A stretch of DNA of 64,000 bases from Heterodera schachtii (GCA_023374025.1 SIJG01000040.1:670871-734870), one strand, 5' to 3'; shown: positions 40,501 through 52,101, counted from the first letter of the stretch. A program made the numbers and translations. Notes: generated by a model from the sequence alone, not told the origin.

Positions 40501-41388
40501 ACATAATTTGTTACAAAATGCAAAAAATTCCAAGATCAATAGAGTTACAGAAAATAGACAATTTTTGGGTTAATCAATTTTCGTGGACCAGTCCTAGAGA
40601 AAATCATTCAAATACCATTTGTAGCAAATTTTGTATTCTTAATGTTAATCACATTCAACTTGACGAAAACATTTTTCTCAACCTTTTTGGATGTGATTAA
40701 GCACCTATAATTTGTTAAAGTAATTTGGATTAATTTTTCTACCTTTTCAGTTTTAGTGCACCTCTTTAACACATGAATTTTTTACAGACTCAGTCAATAT
40801 TTGGAGTTTTTTGATCAGAATTTGATCATTGATCAATATTTGTAAATCATATCAAATCCTCCTAAATAATATAAAAATAATGATTTTAATTGGTATCAAA
40901 TACATAACCAATGAATATATAAAATTTTTAAAAAGATTTTTTTATTCAAATTTCGAGATATAAAAAGAAGAATATACTAAATTCAAAATATGCGACAATG
41001 ATTAAATTCTTAATAAAAAATATGGTTAATAATATAAAATTATTTTTTAATATTGGATTAATGCGGCATCGAGAAACAAATAATATGCAATAAACTACAA
41101 TATTAGAATTAATTAATAAAGACATTTTAATTATACATCTATCTTTTACAAAATCAGAATATTAATGTTAAGAAATAGCTCTTTTAATTATTAGCAAAAT
41201 TATAAATTACACAATTATATGCTTTTTAGCAAATTTTATAGTAAAAAATATAAAAATATTTTATTTCAATAAATGCTACCTAATATGAACACAAACTTAA
41301 TTTACATAAAAATGAAGTGCAAGAAGCAAATAAATTTATAGCATATCAATAAAAAAATAAAAACATTAAACACAAAACAAAATTGAAA

Positions 41389-41448
41389 CATCGGCTGCAC
41401 TTGTGGCCAACCTTCTGCCAAAGTCGTGCACCATGAGCTCATGTATCA
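41389..41448 (+). pseudogene. 60-bp exon-like fragment related to the 49.4-kb exon
   Basis: Read on the plus strand this scrap gives IGCTCGQPSAKVVHHELMY. The exon at 49394-49492 gives IGGTGDQPSAKVVYHD in the same register, so the two are related at the protein level and share the DNA words ccaaccttctgccaaagt and accatga. No other coding sequence surrounds it. It sits between two imperfect direct copies of a roughly 46-bp AT-rich sequence (about 41343-41388 and 41445-41492). The protein family is unknown to me. Confidence 0.6.
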
Positions 41449-42889
41449 ATTAAAAAAATAAATACATTAAACTAAAACATAAAATTGAAAATAAAATAGA
41501 TTAAAATATAAGATTAACTAGATTATAAAATCTCAATAAAATTGAAGTAAATCACCAGGATTTTGAAAATAGAATTACCTAATTAAAACTAATTGGCTTA
41601 TTTAAAAATTCTTAAAAGGAGAAAAAAACGTAATAATTTAGACTAAAAAACATTAAATGCACTAGGTAGCTTATTTTATTAAATAAGAAAATAAAAATCA
41701 AACCAATTGATCGAGTTGTTAGAAATTAAAAAATCCTTATTGCTAAAAACCAAAATTTATTTTAATTTAAAAAATATTGAATTTTATGTTTTATTTTCAA
41801 CATTTAATTATAAGACACATAAAAAATTAAGGTTTAAGGAAAGAAAATTTTATTTAAACTTTATTTTACACAATTTGCTTTTTGAAATATTTATTAAAAA
41901 AGTGAAAAACAAAATGCAAAAAAATGAAACAAAAATTAAAAATTTATATTAAAAACTGCAAAATAATGAAACAAAAATTATATAAAAAACTAAAAATATT
42001 TAAATCAAAATATAAGATAATTAATTTGCATAAAATAAACAAAAATAAAAGTTAAGGGGCAAGAGAGGCAACTGAACACCATTGGATTTCTTTGCCTGCT
42101 GAGAAAAATAATTTAGACAAAATATGTATGATTCTCCGTATTTTTTTTAATTGACATAAGTTTTATCATTTTATTTTAAAAAGAGTTAAAATTGAACCTA
42201 TAATCCCTAAAATCAGCCTTTTTTGTTGAAAATCTGTTAACAAATTTTCGTTTTGGGATTAATTTTTAACAACAACTTTTACTAAAAGTTCAAAAAAATT
42301 TTTGCGGCAGTGCCAACAGTCACTGCCTCCCCCACCTACATAGAAAAATAGCGAAGCAAACGATGTAAAAAAGGAGATAAAAATTTACAGTGTTTATCCA
42401 GTAGTAAACTAGAATAAAAATGAATACATATAATTCCATATCATCCCTTCAATAGTTTATATAAAACATATACTTATGCAATTTTTATTTAAGAAATAAA
42501 AAATAATTTTGATCAAAAATTTTTTATGAAAACTTTTTTAGAACTGACAAAATTAATGGATCTTATAATACAAAAAAGAAAAGAGAATATCTGTATTATC
42601 GCATCAATAAATGTTTTAATCTTAGAAAAAAAAAATAAAAAAAAAATTACATTTTTAAAATCCATTTTTATGGAAAAATAAATATTTTTAAAGACTAAAA
42701 AATAAATTGATTTATAATCGAATAAAATTGTTTTAAAATTTTTATTCTAATTCTTTTAAATAATTTAATATTATAATGATACGAAAATTCACAATAAAAT
42801 ATATTTAAATACAAAATAAATTTGCTTTAAATAAAATATCTATTCATTTTTATATGAGGCGAAAATATTATTTAAATGTACAGAATATT

Positions 42890-43470
42890 TAGAAAAAAAT
42901 TAATTTCTGCTAAATATATATATAAAAAAATGATTTATAAATTGAACAAAATAAATATATAAGAATATATACATACTTGAATTTTTTCTATATAAGTATA
43001 TTTATTTTACCAAAATATTTTAAATGAAACCTCGAAAAAAAAGAAAAAACAAAAGAAATGCCTACATGGAACATCGTGACCTACATGATTTCAACATCGT
43101 GAGTAATAGATAAAAAATATAATAGCTTAATAAATACTGTAAATATTTGTAAAAAAATGTATAAATTTAATAGCTTATAGTGAATTTTAAAATCATCCTT
43201 TAAATTACATTAATAATATAAAAAAGAATTTATCAACCCAAAGCTATTAAAAACCTCACTACTAACTTAACAAAATGAATGATATATTTTGTATTTGTGC
43301 ATAATATAAACATTTGTAAATTTCATAAGAAAATTGCCGAAAATTTCAAAAATTGTAAATTTTTCTTTTTGGGTTAGGGGGTATGGAAGAACTGAGAAAT
43401 CTTAACGCCGAATCAACGAGAGCTAAAAGAATTGAATGGCATAATTTTTATGAATCACTTTAAATGGTAA
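42890..43470 (+). repeat. Third copy of the 25-27 kb repeat block
   Basis: The sequence tttctgctaaatatat, tacttgaattttttctatat, tttattttaccaaaa, acatcgtgacctac, gagtaatagata and aacgccgaatcaacg follows the order seen at 25.5-26.1, 26.6-27.3 and partly 29.25-29.45 kb. Confidence 0.75.
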
Positions 43471-43519
43471 ACAAAAAATTTTTTTTGCGGTATCCAGACA
43501 AAATTTAATTCTTCTAAAT

Positions 43520-43680
43520 TGATCAAATCACTCGATCATGGCGATTCGATCACCACAAAATGCATTTAAAACCGAGAAATTATCAAAAAAAAACATAGAG
43601 GGTTGGGAAATTTTTCCGGAAAAATGAGTAGACTATTGGAAAGAGCACAAATTATTACTACAACCCTTTGAATGGTTGTG
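43520..43680 (+). repeat. Dispersed repeat with GATC-palindrome block, copy B
   Basis: Partner of 9030-9205: gatcaaatcactcgatcatgg, gatcacc, aaaaccgagaaattatcaaa, ggaaaaatgagtagacta. Confidence 0.75.
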
Positions 43681-45057
43681 AGTCTTGACTTAATTCTAAA
43701 CCAGGTTAAAAGTTTTAAATTGTTACTATAAAAATGATCAATTAATTTTTTGAAAATTTCCGCGATTTCTAGCAATATGAATAAATTGACCTTTAGTAAT
43801 GTATAAAACCAGTTTCAGTAAATCCATATAACAAAAGATTGTTTAGGACTATATAAATCCATGTTTTATCTTTGAAGGAAATTACAACAGAGAGAAAATA
43901 AACTCTTATTTAAAAAAAGAATAAATGAAGCATATGAATGGTTTATAATTCATAAAAATAATAATTTATTCTTTTTCTTCGGATAGATAATTAAATTTAT
44001 TGTATCAAAGCAACAAAATAAAAATTCCATATACTCGAACACAACGAAAAAATATTATTTTATTTCGATGAAATATTTATTATAGTTTGTATATTTATTA
44101 AAAATCATCAATTTAGAAATATGTTCTTAATTACAACAAAAATAAAATTAGGGAAAATTCGAACTTATACAATATTTAAGAATTAATATAATCAAATAAT
44201 TTAGATTTGGATCGGAGAAGGCGAATATGGATAAGAGTAAAGTGTCGAGTTGAATAAATAATGTATTATAAAAAAAAAATAAAAAATATATTTTAAATAG
44301 GATATTTAAAAAAGGAAAAATATTTAAAAGGCTAAAAATAATTAATTTAAAATGGAAGAAATTGTTTTGAAAAATATTTAATATTTAATACTTATGATGG
44401 TTAAATTAATATAATTATAATTCTTCTAAACCATTGCTTAAATAGAAAATACATTGAATTTTTCATAAATTATATTATTTCAAAAACGATGCCGTTTAAA
44501 AAAATTTGCAAATTGCATAAAAACTTTTCATAAAACAACTACATACATACATATAAATTAAAAATAATTTAAAAATTAATAATTTTAAAAATCAAAGAAT
44601 TTGTAATTTGTTAAAATTAACAATGAAATGATATACTTAAAAATAGATCAACTTTATGACTTATTTAATGGTACTTATTTAGGGATAAAACCAGAATATA
44701 AATAAAAAAATGGTTCTGATCATAAAATAAAGGCAATAAAAATCCCAGAACATGACGAATATTATTAAATAAAAAATGCTCTCTATCTCAATTTTAATTT
44801 TGCTTTGGCGAAGAAGACTTTGGAGAGATTTACAATTGACAATACAATAGTTGAATAAATATTATTAATTTCAAATTTGCGGACCCACTGCAGGATTGGT
44901 ACTGAAAATTTTTGCGGGACGGGATCCCGCAGGTATAAATCCCGTAAAAATTTTGGAAATTTCGAGAAAATTAGAATTAATTTGTGGAGATCTCCAAAAG
45001 ACTAAATATACCTGGACATTTAAAAAACAAATTTTAAAGGCTGGTGGTATACGGGAA

Positions 45058-45082
45058 TCGGCGGTGCCGATAGGTGCCCCGG
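45058..45082. repeat. Recurring GC-rich island
   Basis: The short island tcggcggtgccgataggtgc followed by cccgggaaaatt stands out in AT-rich DNA. Close relatives lie at 8733-8766 (ggcggtgtcgataggcgccg), 5860-5886, 28796-28812 and 48222-48245. The strongest copy is nearly palindromic. Function unknown. Confidence 0.6.
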
Positions 45083-45294
45083 GAAAATTTTTTTGAAAAT
45101 TCAATTTCAAATCAAAGAGTAATAGTTTTAATTATTTATCGATTTTTGAGTTAAGATTAAAGAAAGTTTTTGATAATTTTCAAGAAAATATCAAAAATTT
45201 ATGAGTCGGAAAATTGAATATCAGAATCAGAAATTGCGATTTTCTATTTTTAGATTAAATATAAAACATTAAAAAAAAAATTTTATTTGCCCGG

Positions 45295-45560
45295 CTTTAG
45301 TTCAAAACAAAATTCGTATAAGATTAAGAATATGATGTTAAATGTCAAAAAAAATAATAATTTTTTATACGGTTCAAAAAGATGTTTCTGGTTTTATTTG
45401 GGACCTGCAAAAAGCGGGGAAGACACATAGAAAGGAAAGGCGGTAGGCCTCGGTATATTCAGATTTTCTCAAAAATTTTCCTGTCAATGAAATTTCAAGG
45501 ACTCATCAAAACGATAACATAAATTTTAAAAATACTACATTTGCCTTTCATTTTATGTAG
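45295..45560 (+). repeat. Dispersed repeat R4, copy B
   Basis: Partner of 10545-10805, same orientation, with a small insertion before tttaaaaatactacatttgc. Confidence 0.8.
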
Positions 45561-48534
45561 TTTTTTAAAGCATAGAAGAATAAAAAATTTTGATTTTTCG
45601 TTAAAAATTGACCCAATTTTTCTTTAAGTGATCAAAAAAAATCATAGCAAATTTTGTGTTCTTAATCACATTTGACTTGACGGAAAAACTTTTCACAACC
45701 TTTTTGGGTGTTATTAAGCACCTATAATGTGTAATAGTAATTTGGGTTAATTTTGAGGAAAAAAATCATAAAATATTTATCTTCTACCTTTTCAATTTTA
45801 GTGCACTTACACATGATTTTTTACAGAACTCAGTCAATATTTGGAGTTCATTGACCAGATTTTTTCATTGATCAATAATTGTAAATCGTATCAAATCCTC
45901 CTAAATCATATAAAAATACAAAAAACAGGGTGCGTCTATTTTAATGTTACACACTGTACATAACCAATGAATATATAAAATTTTAAAAAAGATTTTTCTA
46001 TTGAAATTTCGAGATATAAAAAGAAGAAAAACTAAAATATAAGTAAAAGAAACGATGAACTTCGAACATGGAGATTATCATGTTACGAACCAAGCGTAAT
46101 AAATATATAGTATAAATTAATATTTTAAGAAAAGCTTAATAAAAAATGTTAATAATTATGCTGCATCTTAAATTATCTTTTAAATTAAATTAATACCATC
46201 GAAAACATTAATATTCTAAGTTGACAAACGACATTATGCCAAACTATTTTTTGTCAAAATGTTAATTTATGTGAATTTTGGTTCGGCTGTGACTCTAAAG
46301 GCGCATCATGATGAATTAGAAATTATGGAACAATATATTAATGCGGAAATCTTAATTAAAAATTCGATTAATCAAAAGGTAACAAAAAGCTAATTAATGT
46401 TAAATATTAAGTAGAGATAATTCATCACAATAATATGAAAAAATTAAATAATAAATAATAATTTTTAACTAATTAATTTATTTGAATAAAAAGTATATAT
46501 ATCTTGGTCAGAGCGGCTCGTTTGAGAATCCGCGATATTAACTAAGTTAAAAAATCATTTACGATATTTTTGCTCATCTATGAATTTTTGGAATTTTCGA
46601 ATTTTCACATTTGAAGGCGTTTTCCAAAAATTTTCCATTTTTAGTGTGTGCTTATCTCATTTTAAAAGCATGCTTTAAATAAGCTTAAACTATAAAACGT
46701 TATTTATAATTACAATACCAAATACAATGCAAAAATAAAAACATTAATAATTTGAATTTAAAGAAAAAGAGTTAATAAAAATAATTTTTATATTAATTAG
46801 TTTTCGAATGGCTATGTGAAACCATCTTTTAAACGACTTAAGTGAGCAAATTTGTCATAAATATATAAATAAAATGAAAAAATGTAACTAAATAAATAAA
46901 ATACTATATATAAAAGTTAAAAATTAACATTTCAAAATTACAATAAGCTTTATACATAGATAAAAATGCATTATCCCCTTAATTATATAAAAAATAATAA
47001 TGTTAGCTAAATAGACACAAAATGCAGAAACAGAGTTTATATACGAATTTATTTTTAATATTTTATAATTATTTGTTCAAATTTCGATATATAAAAAACT
47101 AAAATATCAAGAAGCCATAAAATATAAACATAGAGATTTGCATAGTGGAATCAAGAGAAATGATTGAATAATAACAATAATTATAAATTGATTATTTTAA
47201 AATAGCCTACAAATACATTTATAACATATTTTTATAAATAGCATAAATTAAATGTAATAAATTCAATTAAATCCCCATAATGATCATGCTTTACATAAAA
47301 CAAAAAATTTAAAAATCAACATAACTAAATATACATATATATATAAATCCTCAAAAGAAATAAACGGGGTCGCTTCTGCAAGACATGGCATGAGTATAAT
47401 TGAATATTATATAATATTCATATAAACAAATTAAATGTAAAACCTAAATAATAGTTGAGGGTAAAGTTTAAAAATATTTTTTCAATTTAAATCAATAATA
47501 AATGCCATATAATGAATGAATCACAGCCATATATATAAAATAAAGGAAAAAAAATGCCAAGCAGACTAATATAATTCTTATTTAAATGCTAAATAATTTA
47601 AAAATTTAATAATTAATTCATAGCATAAACAATTTATAAATTACTATATTTAAATCAAAAATGTTATACATTTTCAATATTTTTACTATTAAAATAAATA
47701 ATTAAGTCACAATAAAATGTTCCGTACCGTGTTGATAAATAATTTATTCTAAAAAAATTTAAAAATCATTTTATAAATAGCGTATTAAAAAAGAAATAAT
47801 ATTTAAAAGACAAAAATAATTAATTTATAATCGAAGAAAAAGGCTTATTCTTTGTTATAGTAGATAAAAATTAAAGAATCAATTTATTTTTATATGAGAT
47901 CATAAATAATAAAAAAAATAATAAATTTACTAATTTTGAAAAATTGTTGTCTCATATCATTTCTAAATTATTTGGCCAACAATTTTTTATAAGGTGTTTT
48001 GATTTTTTAAATTTTTGGGTCCGTGTGACGGGAGCAGAGCAGAGCTGAACTAAGCTTTCGCGTTTTACTTTTGCAAATTTCGCTTTTTTGGACGTTCGCG
48101 TTACGCGCTTCACATTTTAGCACGAAACGCGGATATTACCTCTAGGAATGAGGGATGAAATACCTTGGCTAATTTTCAGTGAAAACCTGTCTTAAAATTG
48201 TCAACTTTACTAATTTCACCCCGGCGGCGCCAATGCCAACGCGCAATTTGTTAAACCGACTTTTGTGAATAATTTCAAAAATATTTTTAGACAGATTTTT
48301 TTTAAAAATAAATTCCAAATAAAGTGAAAAGCAAAAAGCAGACAAAGTTTGTTTTTGAGCAAAACACCGCGAAAAGACGCCGGTCCATCTTCCGACGAAC
48401 ACGACTCGCATTGGCCAAGTCTGCTTTTTTGAACTTCGCCACCGCCGTTAATCCAATGTAATGGGAAAACGACCTGGGTAAGGGGGAAACGACTTGCTAC
48501 GAGTTAAAATTCCTATTTATATTTAAATTTATTT
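45561..48534. other. AT-rich repeats grading into GC-richer sequence
   Basis: 45600-46120 repeats blocks also seen at 40.7-41.0 kb (caatatttggagtt, gtatcaaatcctcctaaat, aaccaatgaatatataaaat). Between 48018 and 48480 the GC content rises, with a gagcagagcagagctgaac stretch and a gacgaacacgactcgcattggccaa block that vaguely recalls 28985-29050. I see no intact gene. Confidence 0.5.
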
Positions 48535-48711
48535 TCATCGAAATTTTAGTTCCAAAATTGGCAACTCGCATCCGAACAACACAGAGTTGCGCACAATGGC
48601 CGCCGAACGGATGGACATGTACAGATAATCGACATAATTGACCATGACAAAGACGAGGCGGAAGTGCTGCTCGTCGTGACAGATGTGTCCGGTCCGCCAA
48701 CCAAGAACCAT
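48535..48711 (-). CDS. Small open frame or exon, unknown protein
   Basis: A minus-strand frame of 58 codons runs from ATG at 48711 to TGA at 48535. It has balanced codon composition and a hydrophobic stretch (FRLVFVMVNYVDYLYMSI) followed by RSAAIVRNSVLFGCELP. It could be a short protein, or an exon of a decayed gene with one membrane-like segment. The opposite strand is open over the same bases (QLASEQHRVAHNGRRTDG), preceded by a plausible ttttag acceptor at 48550, so the strand is not certain. I recognise neither reading. Confidence 0.35.
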   Translation of the reverse strand: MVLGWRTGHICHDEQHFRLVFVMVNYVDYLYMSIRSAAIVRNSVLFGCELPILELKFR

Positions 48712-48794
48712 TCATTTTTTTCCCGCTCCCGTACAACTCTAATTTTTTTTGTTTGTCAATTAATTTTTTTTTCAAAATTTAATTGGTTTTAAGA

Positions 48795-49114
48795 TTATCC
48801 CAGCCTACAGAGCAGTTTAAACTGCGGTTCCGACGTATTTGAGGCAATGATCCGTTCTTAATCAAACAAAGCAGCAAAAGTGGCGAATGGTATTTGGTTT
48901 TTTTTAATCTTAATGTAAAAAAATTTGCTTTAATTTTTCTCTACTAACTAAATTAATAATTGTTTATTCATTTTCAATTAGCGTCCTCCAATTGCCTCTT
49001 GTGGTGGAGATCCCCGACGTTGAACAACAGCATTTAACGTGATATTAGCGCCATTTACGCGGATGATTTGACTAAAGTGAATGGAGACAATGCAATGGCC
49101 AATGCTTTACGCCG
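48795..49114 (+). pseudogene. BTB/POZ domain fragment (C-terminal half), frameshifted
   Basis: Three BTB-like pieces appear in order but in different frames: CGSDVFEAMIR at 48823-48855, PLVVEIPDVE at 48995-49024, and SAIYADDLTKVNGDNAMA at 49047-49100. The last corresponds to the IYA(D/E)DL...NGDNAM region of nematode BTB proteins. A short intron fits between them, from gtattt at 48890 to attag at 48980. The frame changes several times, and a TAA closes the first piece at 48859-48861. BTB domains mediate dimerisation and Cullin-3 binding; nothing suggests this copy is functional. The N-terminal half that should precede it is missing here. Confidence 0.75.
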
Positions 49115-49209
49115 GTGGGTGCATTTATTTTTGTAATTTAATTAATTAATTATCAGGGATACGATTTTTAGGTGCTAAAAAGTGCCAAAATAGTTTTTCA
49201 CTGATTATT

Positions 49210-49625
49210 ATGGCCAATTTGTTGGTTGATCAAATGAAGCTGATGCTGAGCACGGGTGATTATGCGGATGTGCACTTTTTGGTGGGCGACGGAGACGGAA
49301 AAGAGGCGAGTTTTGGTAGAAATTAAAAATGTTTTGAATTTATTCATGGGTTTATTATTGACAAAAATAATTCAACATATATTTTTTAATTAGTTTTTGC
49401 AAGCGGATACTCCAATTGGACGGCCAGCTGCGCTACAGCATTGGCGGCACTGGTGACCAACCTTCTGCCAAAGTGGTTTACCATGATCTCCTGTTAATCT
49501 TAAATTTTTTTTCAGTTATTCACTACTGTCTTTTCCATATTTGCAGTTACAACGGCATTTTAACAGCAGAAGAAGTGGTCGACCTTAAACAACAATACCA
49601 ACCTGAATTTTTGTGGGAATTCTAA
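49210..49625 (+). pseudogene. BTB/POZ N-terminus with two downstream exons, incomplete
   Basis: An ATG at 49210 opens MANLLVDQMKLMLSTG followed by DYADVHFLVGDGDGKE, the start of a BTB domain. The expected middle of the domain is absent. A candidate donor at 49310 and acceptor at 49393 lead to 49394-49492 (DGQLRYSIGGTGDQPSA), and a second intron ends at 49546. The last exon, 49547-49625, reads YNGILTAEEVVDLKQQY and ends in TAA. The two later exons join in one frame, but the first exon does not join them in phase. The LTAEEV stretch resembles sequence found after BTB/BACK domains in nematode proteins. Most likely a truncated, rearranged paralogue of the fragment just upstream. Confidence 0.6.
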
Positions 49626-49630
49626 TGGCT

Positions 49631-49942
49631 TACTGTACCAACTGCAATTTCCGAGGCACGGACGACGGACATCTGCTGGTGGAACAAAATGGAAATTTCT
49701 ATAGAAATTGCAAAAGTGTCTGAATTTGAGCGTGAGAATATCGGGAGTAGCGGCACTGCGACAAATTCTACATAAATGTATTGCCATGGAAAACAATGGT
49801 ACAAATTACCAACAAATTGTGGCATTGCACGGATGAACTTGGAGAGAAATATTTGGACATTTAACTTTTGTGCAGCGCCGCTTCAAAAAGTGATGGTGAA
49901 AATGAAGAAAACCAAAAAAACAATATTTATGTATTTAGTTTT
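49631..49942. repeat. 300-bp direct repeat, copy A
   Basis: From ttactgtaccaactgcaatt to atttatgtattta this sequence is repeated, with roughly three quarters identity, at 52335-52622 in the same orientation. Both copies share gcacggacgacgga, ccatggaaaa and atggtgaaaatga. The pair brackets the Harbinger and retrotransposon remnants. Open stretches occur on both strands but none is intact. I cannot tell whether these are solo elements or a segmental duplication. Confidence 0.8.
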
Positions 49943-49966
49943 AGATGGAAATTGGAGGTGCAAATG

Positions 49967-50570
49967 TTAGGCAACTTTTCGAATCGTAACACAAAGAAAT
50001 GGAGCGGAGAATTCCATCGATACAATTGACAATGTTTTTGACAACAAAGTGCCAAGAATGGATTCTGTTATTTCATTTCGTTGTGAATTAATTTGGAGGA
50101 GAGAGGGCTGATTGTCAACAAAAGTTTCATCAAAAATCTGGCAAATTGCAATCGATTGCAATTTGTGCAGCACAGCTGCTGCCGTAATGAATGTTGGCAC
50201 ATTCGTCAATTTAATTCGTACTTCGGAATGTAAAATATAAAATTGCCGCTTCCATTTTCCAAATGCATTCTCGACAATAACCCGTGTTTTCAATTGGGAA
50301 ACATTGCGCGAAATTTTAGACATTCCAAACTTTTTTCCACCGGCTGAGGCACGCTGATGCCTAAAGAAAATGCTGAAACCCAGCAGTGGCGCAGATATGA
50401 TTAACTTTTTTTCGGTTTGTCGTTCGTCTTTGGCCCTTTTTTCAGATTTTTGAATTTGGTTTGGATTTGTGCAATCGTTAAGCCTCCCTGGGGCACTTCC
50501 TGAGGAAACTCACGATTCATAGAATCAGTGACAAATTTCCACGCCTCTTTTTGCTTAAAAAATTGTTTTG
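49967..50570 (-). pseudogene. PIF/Harbinger transposase C-terminus joined to Myb/SANT-like segment
   Basis: The minus frame ending at 49967 contains TRVIVENAFGKWKRQF and FITAAAVLHKLQS. This is the end of a DDE_Tnp_4 (HARBI1-type) nuclease, the last catalytic Glu region followed by the conserved LH motif. Upstream on the same strand, 50436-50570 encodes AWKFVTDSMNREFP and LTIAQIQTKFKNLKK, typical of the Myb/SANT-like DNA-binding protein that accompanies Harbinger transposases. One frameshift at about 50440 separates the two. The first two-thirds of the transposase is missing, so this is an internally deleted, inactive derivative. The terminal inverted repeats are not identified. Confidence 0.75.
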
Positions 50571-50784
50571 ATGTAAAGTCACACCCATCAAAAACATAGT
50601 TTGGGTAAATAATTTTTCAGTTATTGACCAGCAAGTTAATCCATAAATTATGCAACAACGAAATTCAAAAAACCAAAAATTAAGTATTAATGGTAAATAA
50701 ATAAAGTGATCTGCGGATCGGGTCAAGTCAGAGGAAATGAAGATAGAGTTGCATTTGATGAGAACTACAGTGGAAAAGAAAAGG

Positions 50785-50932
50785 AATACAATCCACGGAT
50801 CGTGATCTATGGATCATCCAATCCGATCTTTATGCATACGGATTTTGATCTACGGATTTTTCGATCCTCGAATCAGTGATTCTTGGATCATGATCCGAGG
50901 CTCCGATCCTGATCTTTATGCATACGGGTACA
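50785..50932. repeat. GATCC-rich short repeat inserted in the retroelement
   Basis: A 150-bp stretch dense in ggatc/gatcc words carries gatctttatgcatacgg twice (about 50825-50842 and 50911-50928). It abuts the place where the protease frame of the retroelement loses its normal sequence, so it probably inserted there or marks the deletion joint. Confidence 0.6.
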
Positions 50933-52004
50933 AGTGACAATTTCGGTTTGCTAATTTTGTAACATGTTTTGCTGGTGATGATGGTGGCTTGGGCACCAGT
51001 GTCGACATTAATCCGTATTTTAATGCCGTTGATAGTGATCAAAATTCGCCAATACCAGTGATCAGCAGTTCCAACTTTGGTGCTGGTTGTGTTCACTTCA
51101 ATCGTGAGAATTGGTCTGCCTTTTCTGGTGAATGGCTGACTGTGCTTTTGTTAGCATACTTTGGCGATGTGTCCTTTCGTCTGACACTTTGGCAAATCGC
51201 ATTATTAAATTTGCATTCCAATCGTCAATGGCCTAAAAAGCCACATGCTGGACATGGTTCGGTCGGCTGTCGGTGTTTGCCTTTGTCCACATTTTTGGAA
51301 CCACTTTGCTGGTTGTGACTCCTTTGTTCAGTTTTAACAAAAGGCTTTGACTTTCCTTTTGAGTCCTTCCATTGTTGAGGACGTGTGTGAATTGCGTTTG
51401 TTGCGGCGGGTTGTGCCATCAGCGAGAGTGCGCTTTCTTTAACCATTTGGATGGATCGCAACTCATCTGCTTCAGTGTGATGTCGGTGCCATTTTTCTGG
51501 CCGTCCTCCAACATCTTCAAGCACTTTTGCAACAGGTCGCGATGCTCATCTCGAAGAGCAATGACCAGAATAATGCATTTGAGTTGTTCCTTGTGAGGCT
51601 CAAATTTACATTTTCACAGGACGCAGTGTCCGCCCATGAAATTTAATCGGGTTGCTTGGACTTATGCTGTCTCGGTATTTGTTGTAGTCCTCGTCCGACA
51701 ATTTTCTTAATAGAATACGGACTTTTGTTGCCTCGGGTAAGTTCTTTCCATCGTCTTCGATGTGTGCCAAATCGATTGAACCATTGTTCAAAAGTGTTGC
51801 CAGTCTCCGCGTCGTAATAAAATTTCGAAATTCGGGCATCAATTGAACTCGCCAATTTGGCATTGTTGAGGTTGTTGTTCGCTGGTGCTGCATCCCAATC
51901 AGTTGCTGCATCCTTGTCTCGGATTGCGCAAGCACAGCGTTTAAATTTTGTTCCAATTGTGCCGCGTCTATGTCAAATTTTGTCGAAAATTGTCGAATTT
52001 TCAA
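50933..52004 (-). pseudogene. Ty3/Gypsy-like gag and protease remnant
   Basis: Reading from 52004 leftward on the minus strand: a Gln-rich gag start (ETRMQQLIGMQHQ); a gag core in a second frame at about 51855-51760 (ISKFYYDAETGNTFEQW); a return to the first frame (VRILLRKLSDEDYNKY); then a CCHC zinc-knuckle region near 51240 (CPACGFLGH) interrupted by an in-frame TGA at the position after His. A second, frameshifted knuckle is near 51190. The aspartic protease motif VDTGAQATI is at about 50990. Reverse transcriptase, RNase H and integrase are absent, because the element stops at the inserted repeat at 50932. Several frameshifts and stops make it inactive. Confidence 0.85.
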
Positions 52005-52086
52005 AACCGCACCCAGCGGAAACTTACACCCCCCAGGTGATCAGTTTTTTTCAAATGTCCGTTGCAAGCCGCTTAGGCTTTTGTTG

Positions 52087-52101
52087 CTGACTGCACCAAA
52101 T
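52087..52101 (-). promoter_or_regulatory. Retrotransposon primer-binding site
   Basis: On the minus strand tttggtgcagtcagc directly follows the LTR end ggacacaaca. The tggtgcagtcagc part has the TGG start expected for a site complementary to the CCA end of a tRNA. It lies between the LTR and gag in the correct order. Confidence 0.7.

Noticed and set aside
40470..40700. Plus-strand frame of 76 codons with moderate composition
   Set aside because: Most of its sequence recurs in the dispersed repeats near 36.8-36.9 and 45.6-45.7 kb, where the frame is not kept.
49560..49825. Cys-rich minus-strand frames as a zinc-finger protein
   Set aside because: Open stretches exist on both strands of this repeat, neither is kept without stops in both copies, and Cys spacing fits no family I know.
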